DNA of 64,000 nucleotides from Beroe ovata (Eukaryota; Ctenophora; Nuda; Beroida; Beroidae). Location: NCBI GenBank assembly GCA_946803715.1, contig CAMPET010000129.1, positions 9,872 through 73,871 on the forward strand, in the 5' to 3' direction. The notes beneath the pieces were generated by a model that was not told the DNA's origin, did no database searches, and saw only the letters and a list, made by a program, of their open reading frames with translations. Of this stretch, positions 1 through 11,686 are shown piece after piece; the stretch's first letter is position 1; each line of letters begins with the position of its first letter. The position numbers and the translations under genes were made by a program.

Positions 1-38
<38 letters not shown>
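1..38. repeat. (CA)n microsatellite at the window edge
   Basis: Uninterrupted CA dinucleotides at the left edge, so the true repeat may extend further left. Simple sequence with no coding content. Confidence 0.97.
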
Positions 39-42
<4 letters not shown>

Positions 43-578
43 ATCCCACGAATGGTGTATGTTACTCATACATCGAGCCGAATAATGTTACACACATATA
101 TCTGTGATTCGTCTCACCTAAAAATACCGAATCCAGTGAAAAGAATTCAGAAAAACTATTCAGATCGAAGAAAACACTTTAAAAACGCATGGCAGAAACA
201 GAAGGTACAAAACCCGCAACGAATTCTGCCCGAATGATATTCGCCAAAACCCTCAAATATGAATGATGACGTCAGCACATGCACCAGTGCTTGTGGCTGT
301 CGATTTTTGGTGTCCTGTTGGTATTCGCTGGATGTAGGAATCAATTAAGAACAAAACCAATAGCCGTAATTGCCAATTAATTCAGTATTATGGACACCTC
401 TGACATAATACGAACGCTAAGACATCAAAAAAACGATCGATTGTTTTTGTATGGGATCTCGCATTTGAGCGCTGACAAAACCGACTAATACCGACAATCA
501 CACAATTTGCTAACACAGAAACCGAGTGTTCATGAGAATCTATCATTCACACAAGTGATGACATTAAACATCCACAGT

Positions 579-580
<2 letters not shown>

Positions 581-610
<30 letters not shown>
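581..610. repeat. (AC)n microsatellite
   Basis: Fifteen AC units in uninterrupted array. Confidence 0.95.
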
Positions 611-612
<2 letters not shown>

Positions 613-650
613 CCACGCTCGAACTTTCTCCCTACACGGACACTCCATCG

Positions 651-838
651 ACACTTGAGTGACACTATAAGAACACTATAGAGACACTACAGTGATACTG
701 AATGAGTATTACTGACACTAAACTCACACTATAGTAATGACACCACACCGACAAAACACTCAACGCTGAAACTACTTACTTACTGACACTACTGACACTA
801 TAGGAACACTAAAATGACATCACTGACACTATGACACA
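651..838. repeat. Degenerate minisatellite with core GACACTATAG
   Basis: The motifs GACACTATAAGAAC, GACACTACAG, TGACACTAAAC, TGACACTATAGG and TGACACTATGAC recur every 10-40 bases. The core TGACACTA resembles the TGACACCACT motif found elsewhere in the window, so the two may be related. Confidence 0.6.
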
Positions 839-2396
839 CGTTAAGCGTTGCACACAAAACATAGTGTCTGCAAGAGATCTACACACAACTACACAGATAG
901 AATGCGATCAATCAAGTTAATAAAATTGCATGTGTGTGTGTGGATTCGTGCTCAAACACGAGCAATAAGCATGGATAATGTAGTAGTCAAGTTAATCGGG
1001 TAATTTTGTGGCTCATTCATGAATAAAATATTGGGTCGATTAGCGAGAAGCATTAGCAAATAAGATAAATTCCAAGCCAGAGGTAGCCTGGACCCAGGAA
1101 CCAGGACTCAACCCGGCCCATAGGGGAACTTGAACCAGCAATCAGAGAATCAGGATGCAGAACTCAAGCAACAAGTTGGAGTTATCACTGTGCTCACGGG
1201 TGCAAGCGCGCTATCTTGGTGTTCCAGGTCGTTAGTGTGATTATGCCCCAGGGCAATTAGCGAATACCAGAGTAATTGCCCTGGGGCAAGAGTATATATT
1301 GTGTAGTACGTAATACATGTGTATTGTGTACATTGTACATTGTACATAATACATTGTACATCATTATGAGCTATTAGCATTCGTTATTTTAAACTGCACC
1401 AACAAACTTTGGCAGAACTATAAAACAGTCTACTGATTTTCTTGCAGAAATGAAGCTGGATCCTGGACATTTTGGATAAACGAAAACCTGCAACAGCCAT
1501 CTCAATATAAATGGTGATATTACTGATACAAAGTAGCTCAACAATCAGTTAAATATTCCTCCCAAGATAAAGAACTGTCACAATAGCAACCGGAATTCAG
1601 AAATACGCGCGCGTGCGTGGCAGCATGCACATCACGTGACTTACTATGAGGATAATATACTATGAACAACAACTTCCCTTGTGACATTTTCGTGACAGGG
1701 CAAGTTCCCCGCCCAAGGCACTGGGCGATATAGCGCAAATCATTACCGGAAACGGTCAATTTTAGGTCCCTACTTTTATACCATGATATCCCAATAATGA
1801 TATCCCAATTTATGACAGGTGTGAAAATCGGAGGAATTTTAGGGCAAGTTCTATCATACTGATAGGTACTGATTGTTACATAGTATGGAAGCTGAAACGC
1901 GTACTAAAGCAAAGGGAAATTTCAAGTCGCGCTCAAGTTAATAAGACGAGTAAAATAACATAATTTTCACACATTTGGCTTACTATATAGTAGTACTTAG
2001 CACTCTTACATTAATAACACTCATATATAGGGCATTAGCCGCGATAGAGTAAATTAATTTGCAACATCTGCCGCTCTCAGAATGCAACAATATATTACAG
2101 TATCGTAGCTTTGTAGGTAGGACTCCTACCTAGGAAAGAGGAGGAGAGAATCTATTTTAATAAAATATACTTTCTATAAATAGACCGTTTATTATGGATT
2201 TATATTGTCACATAACTGAGGAATAAATAAAGAGGAATGGAGAGTCTCAATGTCTACGTCAGGGTATTGAAGAAATATCTCATATGAAGCGGCATATTTG
2301 CTTATTTGGGTTGAGAAAACTCACCATGTTTTCTCACCGCCACCACCCCTTTGGAGTTTGGACAAAACAACTCCGAAAAATGCCCATTAGATGGAA

Positions 2397-2569
2397 ATCT
2401 ATTGACAATGAATGGGTTGCTATTATAGTAGTGCGAAGTCATAGTTTTACCATACGAATCCGCGAGAATACGGATAAGGAAGTCGGGGAGCAATCTATTG
2501 ACAATAGTTCCTCCCAGTTCCTATTATAGTAGTGCGAAGTCATAGTTTTACCATACGAATCCGCGAGAA
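2397..2569. repeat. Tandem duplication with a 101-bp period
   Basis: The segment starting ATTATAGTAGTGCGAAGTC at 2422 recurs at 2523 and stays identical through CGAATCCGCGAGA. The upstream AATCTATTGACAAT is also duplicated, near 2397 and 2492. No N lies at the junction, so this is probably a genuine local duplication. Confidence 0.85.
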
Positions 2570-2856
2570 GATGGGTATGGGGAGCAGACTTATAGTCGGA
2601 CATGTTGAATAGCTTCAGCTCACAGCTGTTATAATGATAGATATGGTGGAATGAAGTGGCACGCGTGTGACACNTGAGACACATTGGTGTTTCTATGACA
2701 GTACCACGCCTCACTCTAGACTCAATGTAGCAGGGTGTGACGTGTGGGAGAGGGAGGGGGGAGGTTCGTGAGACTCGGCAGTCGGTATGAACATATTGAC
2801 AAAAGGAGATGTTTGTGGAAAGAAGAATTGAGTGAGTGTAATTAGGCTTCAACTTC

Positions 2857-2906
2857 TGTGACAGAGTCGTCTGTACGGAACCTCGCGGTTTCGATTCCTT
2901 GATTTG
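2857..2906 (+). repeat. tRNA-SINE-like fragment (degraded copy)
   Basis: Shares TCTGTA-GGAA-C-CGGTTTCGATTCCTTG with 20608-20655. The B-box-like GTTTCGATTCC is intact, while the A-box region is poorly preserved here. Confidence 0.4.
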
Positions 2907-4043
2907 AGGATACGTCAAGAACCACATGATCCTTGAACTCATTCGATTGATCATGATGATCGAAGTCAGCCGAGATAAGATGATAGCGTACTGAAGTGGG
3001 ATTATCGTGGACATCGATTTAAAACGGCTGTTTTGCATCGATAATATGAACGAAAACATTTCCTATTGTTTCGTCGATCGAGCTGGAAAAAAAACTTAAT
3101 CTTGCACAACTAAAATTAGCACGATGATAAAACTTGAAGAGCATGCAACAATTGCCAGTTGTATTATAATCTGGACCAAGCAGTTATTTTAACACCTCAG
3201 TCTTTCACTTTTTCTCATAAGGGCGTGTATGTTGGTGACGGAAAATGTAAATAATACGTTACCATGGCAACAACAATACTTTTTAAAAATGATTTTCTGT
3301 ATGTATGCCATATCATTTCAAAGGCGGCTTATAATCGGCTTTCAACGCAAGCGAAAACCAGACTAAGATACCGTGATAAATTCGAACTAAACATTTTTTC
3401 GATAATCAAGCTGAACTAAAGAGGTTTCAGCCATTCAAATCGACGAGAAGCTAATTTCTAAATATGAACTCGAAATAAAGGCGAGTCTAGGTGGCAGATT
3501 TAAATATTTTATGCGTTTCCTCTAGAAGTATTCTTCCGGTAGCAGCTATAACAGATATACTAAGATACTAGAATCGATAAATACTTTTTGAAGACAGCCA
3601 AAGAATTTCAAATCGATCGATTGAAGAAATGAGGGCTAATGATCAGTTTGAAATGTTCTCATGGCCTAAAATGTAGCCGCGACCAATACCTACTGTTGGT
3701 TCAAAATTTAAGGAAATGATGAAAAATCCAAAGCCCATGTTTTGCAAGAATAGAGAACTCGAAATGATATTTGTCAAGTTTTCAAGCCAACGATTAAGAT
3801 AATTTCGACGAAAACAGCTTCTATTTTAATATTGTTTGGTTCTTCGCTACGCCACGCCGCGAACAATTATAAAAGTTAGTCATCAACTATCAAACATATT
3901 CTACCACATATTTACCGAAAATGAAGGATAATAAAACGAGTTTTATGATACAGAGTATAGGGATAGTTCATTATACAACATGAACTATAGTTCATTTATT
4001 CGAACTGCCGGAGAGAGCTGACAGATTACGATTGTCGACTGGT

Positions 4044-4134
4044 ACACACACACACACACAGACACATACACCGACACACACACACACACACACACACAGA
4101 CACAAACACACAGACACACAGACACACACACACA
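4044..4134. repeat. Compound CA/GACA microsatellite
   Basis: CA runs interrupted by GACACA and CATACACCGACAC units. Confidence 0.9.
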
Positions 4135-7100
4135 ACGTCAACAACATGTGTCAAGCGATACTGATGAGCTGTTCAAAGTGACGAAAACTCAAAATATCGA
4201 GCTAGATTTCCTATATGCCATGTAAGAATCCTGAATGAGGATTGTTCATATTTTTGGCTGACGTCATTACAATTTAGATGCCCTAACAACTTTCACTAAA
4301 AACACGCGGATTCTCACCGGAGGTTGATCCTCTATGACGTCATTCTGTCGTGTCCCCACACTCCCACCACTCCCCCCACTCCCACAGCTGTCAGAGGAAC
4401 TGCTGAGAAAGTTCATTGCCGCAGAGTAGTAGGTTGTGCTTGATCCCAGAGATTTGGAGTCGGATAGGGGCTCATCACACCCTGGGATTTGGGGGAGATC
4501 TTAGGATGATTCGTGGATGATTGATCGAAAAGATTTGGAAATTCTTTGAAAGTGGGCGATTTGAGTGAAACCTTGCTGTCTCTATTATCAATTCACAATC
4601 GGGTGGGTGATGGTTCAGTAGGAGGGAGAGAGAGGAATGAGAAGTGGTTTCAGCAGATGAGAGATGGTATAAGATGAATCGCTTGAGAGAATGTGTTCTT
4701 GAGAGAATGTGTTCTTATCATTATCAATGAACATGTTCTAAATGCTAACCATTTGATTTCAATAAAGGTTCTGAATCACCAGCGTCATTATTTCTTGGCG
4801 GCAAAGCGCTAAACACACTCATTAACGATATGAGAAACGCACGAAATCAATGCAAAGAAAAGTTTATTTAACATGACTTTAGTTACTACGCATTATGATG
4901 AATAGAACAGATGGCTATCATGCAAGAGTTTATAATGTAAGAAACGAAGAACGTGGCAAAAAGGAGATTGTTGAGATGTGGTGTAGATAGAGGCGTGATT
5001 GTATCAGCTACAACAGGTTGAGTTTCAGATGAAATCACGTTGCAAAAGTGTGATCAGATGACAGATGGTGAAGCTTAGATTCAAAATATTCGGTAATTTG
5101 AGGCAAAGCTTCGTAGTCCACCATTGTGTCAAAAGTCAAAACCGTATCGGTCATCGGTTTGACATGCATCAGGAGACAGCCATGACAGGCTATTTTACAT
5201 CGTGCAGTGCACGGCAACGGCAGGGGAAGAAAGGGTTGAGAGTTTGGAATCAGGTAGCGGAGAAAACAGAAGATTACGCGGAACCGCCAAAAGTGGAAAT
5301 CCTGCGCAAGCAATCATAAAATTATTAATTTCATCAGAAAGGTGTGAAAAATGCGCGCCACGCCACATGATATGCGCGTACACTCGATCCGAAATTTAGC
5401 GCGCAACTCAACAAGTGCGCGGCGCTGCGCATGTCATAGTGAACAGTGAAAAAGTAGATTCAACGTAACATTTTAAACTCGCGCGTTACGCAACAAATCT
5501 AGAACTTCCGATTTGAGGTTGCCATTTTGTGACATCGTCGTGAGCCAGTCAATCACTAAAATCTTATCTTATCTGACTTCTTTAAACACGGGCATTTCTT
5601 TTCGAATTTATGCACTGATCTTTCCCTCAAATTGTCTGGGTTTTCACAAAAATCAATCGTGATTTTCAACATAAGTTTTATTAATAACTCTATAATATGT
5701 CATAGGGGCACAATTTTAATTGAATCACACACATACACACATATTTATATTCAAAGAAAAGTCACTGTAACCCTAGCAACCGTGTTCTGAGACCCCTAAC
5801 GCATACTTACATGAGCTTTGCATTTGTTCTCCAAACATACAAACATAATTTTAGTGCAATATTTCATGATCCCTATGTCGCACTAATGCATGTTCAATGT
5901 TCATGCAAAGTAGTGGGTATTATTTATTTGAAATTCATGTTCTCAAATATACAATGTATGGAATTTGTATGGATGTATATTATCTAGAATTTGATCTAAA
6001 ATGTTGGAATATTATGCTATTTGGTAATTAGTTATGTGAATTCTCGGCATACTTCACATTACACATACTATATTCAAAGGTATATTTGAATTGGGTAACT
6101 TAACAGGTCATTAGTAGGCAATTATCGGCAATGATTATTTGTAAACTTTCCTTGTTCACACATCAAACATCAAGGCAAAGACGTAGTAATTGCAATTTCA
6201 GTAATTCAATGATAAACTTTGCCATCTAGAGTCGGTTCTAAGTCATATGTTTGGGGCCAGAGGGCCTATTTGACTCGATTACTCACACAAAATCGCATTT
6301 GGCCCCTCGTGAGTCAAAAGAGTGATCTTCTCGTGAAATATGCCACTTGCCATTTATTCGAGGATCGGTGGCTCTATAGGAGTGAGATTCCAATTCAGGG
6401 AGGCAAATGTAGATCTCAACTATATCAAGTGGGGTATACTGCTGGTTGAGTTTAGTTTACAAATAGTAACCCTTGACCTATAACCCTTACCATTGCCCTA
6501 ATTCTTACGGCTATAGACCTCACAATAACCCTTACTCTTACTAATTGAGATGGAAGACACTATACCACTGGTATTATTATACGTCTGTACGTCCAAGCTA
6601 TCATACATTCCAGTCGATTACAGTTATTAATAATTTAGATTAAAACATGATATATATTACATGCTTGATGCGTGTATCATACATTGATATGAGAAGGACA
6701 TAAGTTAACATATCATATACGATATACGAGATGAAGTTTTTATATGATAAATCATATATTCGGTATTCGAGAATATCTAACGATCGTCAACCGATGTAAT
6801 GAGCAGTGAGATTGTAAGAATGCCGTCGCCCATATGGTTTTTACGTGACCGATAGAGAACTTATCATCTTTAAAATGTCATAATCCGATAGAAATATTGC
6901 ATATATCCATCTCGATAAGCATAACTTAAAACAGGTAGACAAACTTTAAAAATAATAACTTGGTGAGAACGATGAACTTTAATGAACAATGAATGAACAA
7001 TGAATGAACAATGAACGAATTGAACTAGAAACTGCATTACCTGTTGCATTATCCAGGAAAAGGTGATCTTCTCTTCGATCTTCACTTCATCTTTTTGTGG

Positions 7101-9135
7101 AATACTCCCAGACGTCATTCCCACGTGACTCTTATGTGGTTACGTGACTGTTCACGTGATTTGTCACATGGCTTGGTAGAGATGAAATGAGTGAATGGGC
7201 ATCGAATGAAAATGAATACAAATCGAAGTTAAAATCCCTATTATAAATCAAGTTTCTCTAACTTTCTGTTTAAGAACGTGTTCCTAAAGTCCGTGCATAA
7301 TTGGTGATTATAATAGCATATCAATGACAGATTTGAATACGTCATAGCCTATTCCATTGCCATAGAAACAGTGTTCTAGGTCAATTTTTTGGTCAAAGTT
7401 TGGGCAGTAATTCCCTGAATAATCTCATTTCTTTGGTAGATGAGTTCAATATGATCGAAACTTCGGCTTCACTTATTATCGCATAACCAAAATCCATTTA
7501 ATTGATTTAAGGAGGGGGTAGATGTTTGAAATGTCCTGTTTCTATAGTGTCCAGCCCTAACGACTGCAGTGGGACATGCATGCGTGAAATTGTATGACTT
7601 GGATTTCAAAAACCCTGAAATTTGAGCAAGGTGCGAGCTCGTAAATCAAATTTCAGAGGAAATATGCAATTGGTCCTATTTGAATAATACGGTGATACCG
7701 CAATGCAAAAACCATGAAATTAACGTGGGCACCTGCTGATTTTGGCTCGATTGGAATGAATGAAAGGGGGGGGTTATGAATAAGAACTACGATAAAATCG
7801 AATTTGTGAGAAATTGCTCAATGAGACGAATTTCTACGTTGATACTTATTTTAAGTTCAATGAAAGCTAAAACCACCCATCATTTTTCTAAAATAACTCG
7901 AAATTATCAAATATATTATAGCTAGAATGAATAATAAATAATCTCATAATATCTCATCAGTAAAATCTACGTTATGAAATTTCTAATAATTCTAAAAAAT
8001 ATTTACAGCTGTTATAAAACAAAAGTAATTTACATCAGTTTTCAACCTTACCATAAACCTGGGTCTCCATACACTATCCAATGTATTCAAAACATACAGC
8101 TGTCTTGAAACAGAAACTTGCTAAATCCGATCAACTCTTCCATGTGCCCTCAAAACCAGCGATACATATTCCGAGTTCCTTACCGATAGTAGCGTTGAAA
8201 CTATGTTACAATTTCAATCTTTAGACAGTAATAAATCGTTACGAAAAGTAACATTTTCATGCAGGATGTTAATATTTAGGAGTGCCATGCTATACTCTGT
8301 AAGATATCAGCAGCAATAGTGTCTGTGTCTGATGTACGACATGCAAATGTGGTTTTACGTGGTCTTATGGACCATTGCGAACTATATCCACGGACTATCC
8401 ATGTCTATTGTCCAAGGACTGACAATATCATGGGCAACGAGGAATCATAGACGAGTTTCTAGGGCCGATGAACTGAATAACTGAATGGGGAGTTTATCTA
8501 CAATCTATGAACAAGTTTGCCAAGGAAGACACTCTCAGAAGAGCGCGTTCTAATTCTCCGAGCCCGATTTTCCCGCTAATTCTCGCCACGCATGTTTAAC
8601 AAAATCTCTGACGACATTTCCTTGTGGTTTACAAGAAGTCAGCACAGTAGGTGCTGTCGTACATTTCAGGATGAATTTTCTCGAAGACAACCTCAGCCCC
8701 ACCTGCGCCACTTCTCATGTTCTCTTTGTTGTTCTGAAGTAAACCGAGAATTAGAAGAGAGAATTGGAATCAGAACTTTGAACTACGAACTTGAAGTGAG
8801 AACAACCAGCACACGCATGATGGTTTACCCATTCTCGGAAAAAGAGAAAGATTTGAAGAGTAATTTGTCTGGATACTGGATATCCAAGAGTTCAAACTTC
8901 ATGACATTATAATATGCATTTCATAGCATTGGTGCATAATGTAATGCATGTATATTAATCAGTGGGGGTCGGCCAGGGCCCCTGATCAGTATTGAATTAC
9001 AAGGTTGCTGAATGGTACAGAGAAATGAAGATTCTCATTTGTATCCCCTTGGCAATGTCACGAAAAGTTGTCTCAATTTAGAATAGATTGACAATGTAAA
9101 TGTTTTTAAAATTGAAACTAAGTAGCATAGAATCC

Positions 9136-9177
9136 ACATGTGATGGACTCCATACAATGGATTTGCACATCACATGT
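9136..9177. repeat. Small perfect inverted repeat (10-bp stem, 22-bp loop)
   Basis: ACATGTGATG at 9136-9145 is the reverse complement of CATCACATGT at 9168-9177. It lies 3' of the minus-strand gene at 9.4-10.1 kb; function unknown. Confidence 0.4.
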
Positions 9178-9421
9178 AGTGTTTTAAACTGCGCTTCCAT
9201 CCACAGTAGCAAGCACTTCTTGTGGTTAACGACCATTGCACATAGATCTGATCAGTATGATTCAGATATCTTACAATTGTGCATTCAAGTATTTAAACCT
9301 GTCCACTCTACTAATGTGTGGCTCAGTAGATACTATTTGTAGAAACCATTCTTAAATCCGATGTCACTTGGTAACATGAAGTCAAATAGGTGCATTGATA
9401 CATAACTGAGCAAATGCTTAC

Positions 9422-10102
9422 TTCTCTAGAGATAGCCCTTATCTTTGAGTCTTCCCAGTGTCTGAAAGACATACTGTTGGTGGTATCTCCAGCAAACTTC
9501 TCCCTTTCAGCAGTATGTTCCAGACTGATTTGACTGAAATAAAAAGTTCAGTAAAATGAAACATTAACAATGACAGTATCTCAATTGAGAGCACTTAGTT
9601 ACCTGGTGAACTGTGAGGGATAAGCAGGCACTTTTGGAGGGCGTTGGTACTGCTTCTTGCTGGAAAAGTGCCTACTATAGGATGCAGTGGGTGTTGTCTC
9701 TTCATGTTCAAGTGATAAAGTGCTTATATGCATAGGCCTTCTTCCTCTGCATTTACCTGCAGACATGTTGATATATTGCTCATATAAGAATTCCGTTTCA
9801 TACATCAAAAGCACAAATAAAATAACTGCTAACCAGGTTGACTTGAATAGGCTTCTCTCACAAGATCATCACAAGCCCCATTCTCCATAACTAACATGAA
9901 CTTTGCATTTTCTTTCAGTACAGCTCTTGCAAATACACCTTGCTTTGTGTCTACAAAGAGATGTCAATTGAGGCTTTATTCAGGTGTCAAACATCTCATA
10001 AACATCTCATATGACATTCACGTCAGACTTACTTATTTGCTTATAGACAGGTGGGGGAAACCGGGTTAGATCTGTCTGGACTCTTCGAACATCAGACATC
10101 AC
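9422..10102 (-). CDS. Unrecognised protein, four consecutive exons (partial)
   Basis: Exons in transcript order are 10033-10102, 9834-9950, 9603-9756 and 9422-9533. Each is bounded by AG/GT consensus and the phases agree across all three junctions (1, 1, 2), which is the main evidence for a real gene. The joined frame is open for about 151 residues. It starts with MSDVRRVQTDLTRF, contains ...KQGVFARAVLKENAKF..., then a basic Pro/Ser-rich stretch (KKQYQRPPKVPAYP), and ends with ...HWEDSKIRAISRE. It is hydrophilic, with no signal peptide, membrane segment or catalytic motif that I can name. The ATG one codon into the first exon is possible but not proven as the start. Downstream exons below 9422 and upstream ones above 10102 were not found. 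A tektin or other ciliary protein was considered without finding a diagnostic motif. Confidence 0.6.
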
Positions 10103-11074
10103 CTGTGTGTTTTCATTCTTCCTGGATTATTTTTAAGGAATGGGACATGAATTTTCATTGAAATAACCACATATCTGATACCCAAAGAATAAGGAACATT
10201 CATTATCAATCTTTGAAATGATTTGTGATTTGATGATGTTGATAATAAATTGATCCTTAGTCCTTACACACCCAACTAATCAACTGTTTCAGAATTAAAC
10301 TCATTTTAGCAAAAATTCCTTCTTCGAGATATTTGTAAGAATGCACATTTCCCTCAAAGTTGTGATCAAAAGTGTTTCATTGATGAGTTTAACTTTTTAA
10401 GTTTATCTTACACTTAGTTAGATTTAATCTACCTATCTGTTTTTCAGCTTTTCACGCTCGCGCTTCCTGGTTTTCATGCTTCATGTTCATCGAAGGTCAA
10501 CAAGGCCTTTTGATGCTTTGGCATTGAATTTAACATTGCATTGTACTATACCGCGCGCTTGAAATCAAAAAGCGCGGTGACGTGCAGAAAACCCCTCGTC
10601 CAACGTGTGCACACGTTGCGCGCCTTTGTTCTACTCAGCGCGCGGGCGCACGCGGAGTATTTGGCCTGGGTCACGCAGCGCGGGAACATCAAAACGTCGA
10701 GGGATGCAATAGTCAATACTATACTAGACCTAGGCCTAGACCTTTTTTAAAGGCCAGTACAAAACGTGCCACTGCCAGAAACCTAATTAAACGGATGTGG
10801 ACCCTGCAGTAGTGCACGTTGTCAGATGCAGCATGCAGATGCATAGCATGATGGTAAATTACCTAACCTCAGACCTAGACCTGTTTAATTTGCGCGCGCC
10901 GCGATTGAGAGACAGGCCAGGTCAGGTAACATATGACAAAGTGCACGTACGGTACCGCGCCGCGCCCTTCATGTGCACACATTGTGTGCGTTATTCTACT
11001 TGTACTCACTACTCAACACTTATTGAACTGAGGAGTCGTTATAGAAAACCACGAGCGCGGTGCGGGTGCGGCAG
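10103..11074. other. Intergenic stretch with a GC-rich island
   Basis: 10541-11070 is rich in CGCG/GCGC and in repeated CCTAGACCTAGG-like words. This may be a promoter-proximal CpG-rich region or a decayed mobile element. The open frames here follow the GC bias and look non-coding. No gene was identified. Confidence 0.4.
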
Positions 11075-11210
11075 GTTGGGCTTTGCCATGCATTGTAGGA
11101 TTTTACCCTATAACCGTCGGTGCGCGCGATTTTCAATCCGCCCCGACGATAAAATCCCGCCAGCAAGGGTAGGGTGAAATCCTACAACGCCATGCAGCGT
11201 GGGAACAACC
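11075..11210. mobile_element. Fold-back (inverted-repeat) element, MITE-like
   Basis: CATTGTAGGATTTTACCCT at 11091-11109 is nearly the reverse complement of AGGGTGAAATCCTACAACG at 11171-11189. Similarity extends outward through GCCATGC-type sequence towards GTTG/CAAC ends. The arms enclose about 60 bp that itself contains CCGTCGG/CCCCGACG. This matches a short non-autonomous fold-back element or a large hairpin. No clear target-site duplication was established. Confidence 0.6.
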
Positions 11211-11411
11211 CACCATCTCAATAACACTTAAAAAGGGGATAAGATAAAAAACGTGTATAATGTTTAAGCACAGCACTATTTAAATCTTTCTATTTCTTTC
11301 TTTAATGATTTCTATTCAAGGATTATTGGACATCTTACTTGTTGGTGATTTTTACTGCTTGAGGGTTTTTTGAATGCCTGTGTGAATAGTGATGATTTAA
11401 TACCATAATTG

Positions 11412-11437
11412 TTATCTTATCTTATCTTATCTTATCT
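11412..11437. repeat. (TTATC)n short tandem repeat
   Basis: Five copies of a 5-bp unit, about 250 bp upstream of the ADSS start codon. Confidence 0.9.
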
Positions 11438-11686
11438 AGCAATCTTGTTGAGAAGTTGGGGATATTATGGGCAATGTATATGGCCTTGTAGCCAAATTGA
11501 CCTGATGAAGAGCCATCTTTTTTGTGGTTTCATACCAGAGAAGAAATGTTATTGATCTACGGACTTGAACATAGTTGCAATAAGATATCGTCAATGCCTA
11601 ACAGATTTTGTTTTTGAATGTCGTTTTTGGATTTCTATCTGAAGTGTCATTGATGTCATAATCTAGGATGGATTGACAACATCAGA

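Larger units (their letters stand above)
39..9421. other. Stretch without a recognisable gene
   Basis: Both strands were read for open frames bounded by splice consensus and for conserved protein motifs. Nothing convincing was found. The stretch is AT-rich with scattered microsatellites, a 101-bp tandem duplication, a SINE-like fragment and a single N at 2674. A GC-rich island near 5340-5480 contains several GCGC motifs but no frame of note. Short open frames occur (for example 8592-8912 on +) but none shows family resemblance or flanking splice logic. Isolated small exons could have been missed. Confidence 0.6.

Noticed and set aside
2439-3059. 206-codon open frame on the minus strand
   Set aside because: It runs through the tandem duplication, an N and SINE-like sequence, and has no family resemblance or plausible exon structure.
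10541-11177. Overlapping open frames in the GC-rich island
   Set aside because: Two frames are open simultaneously because GC bias removes stops; the composition is Arg/Cys/His-rich and the last frame runs into a fold-back repeat.
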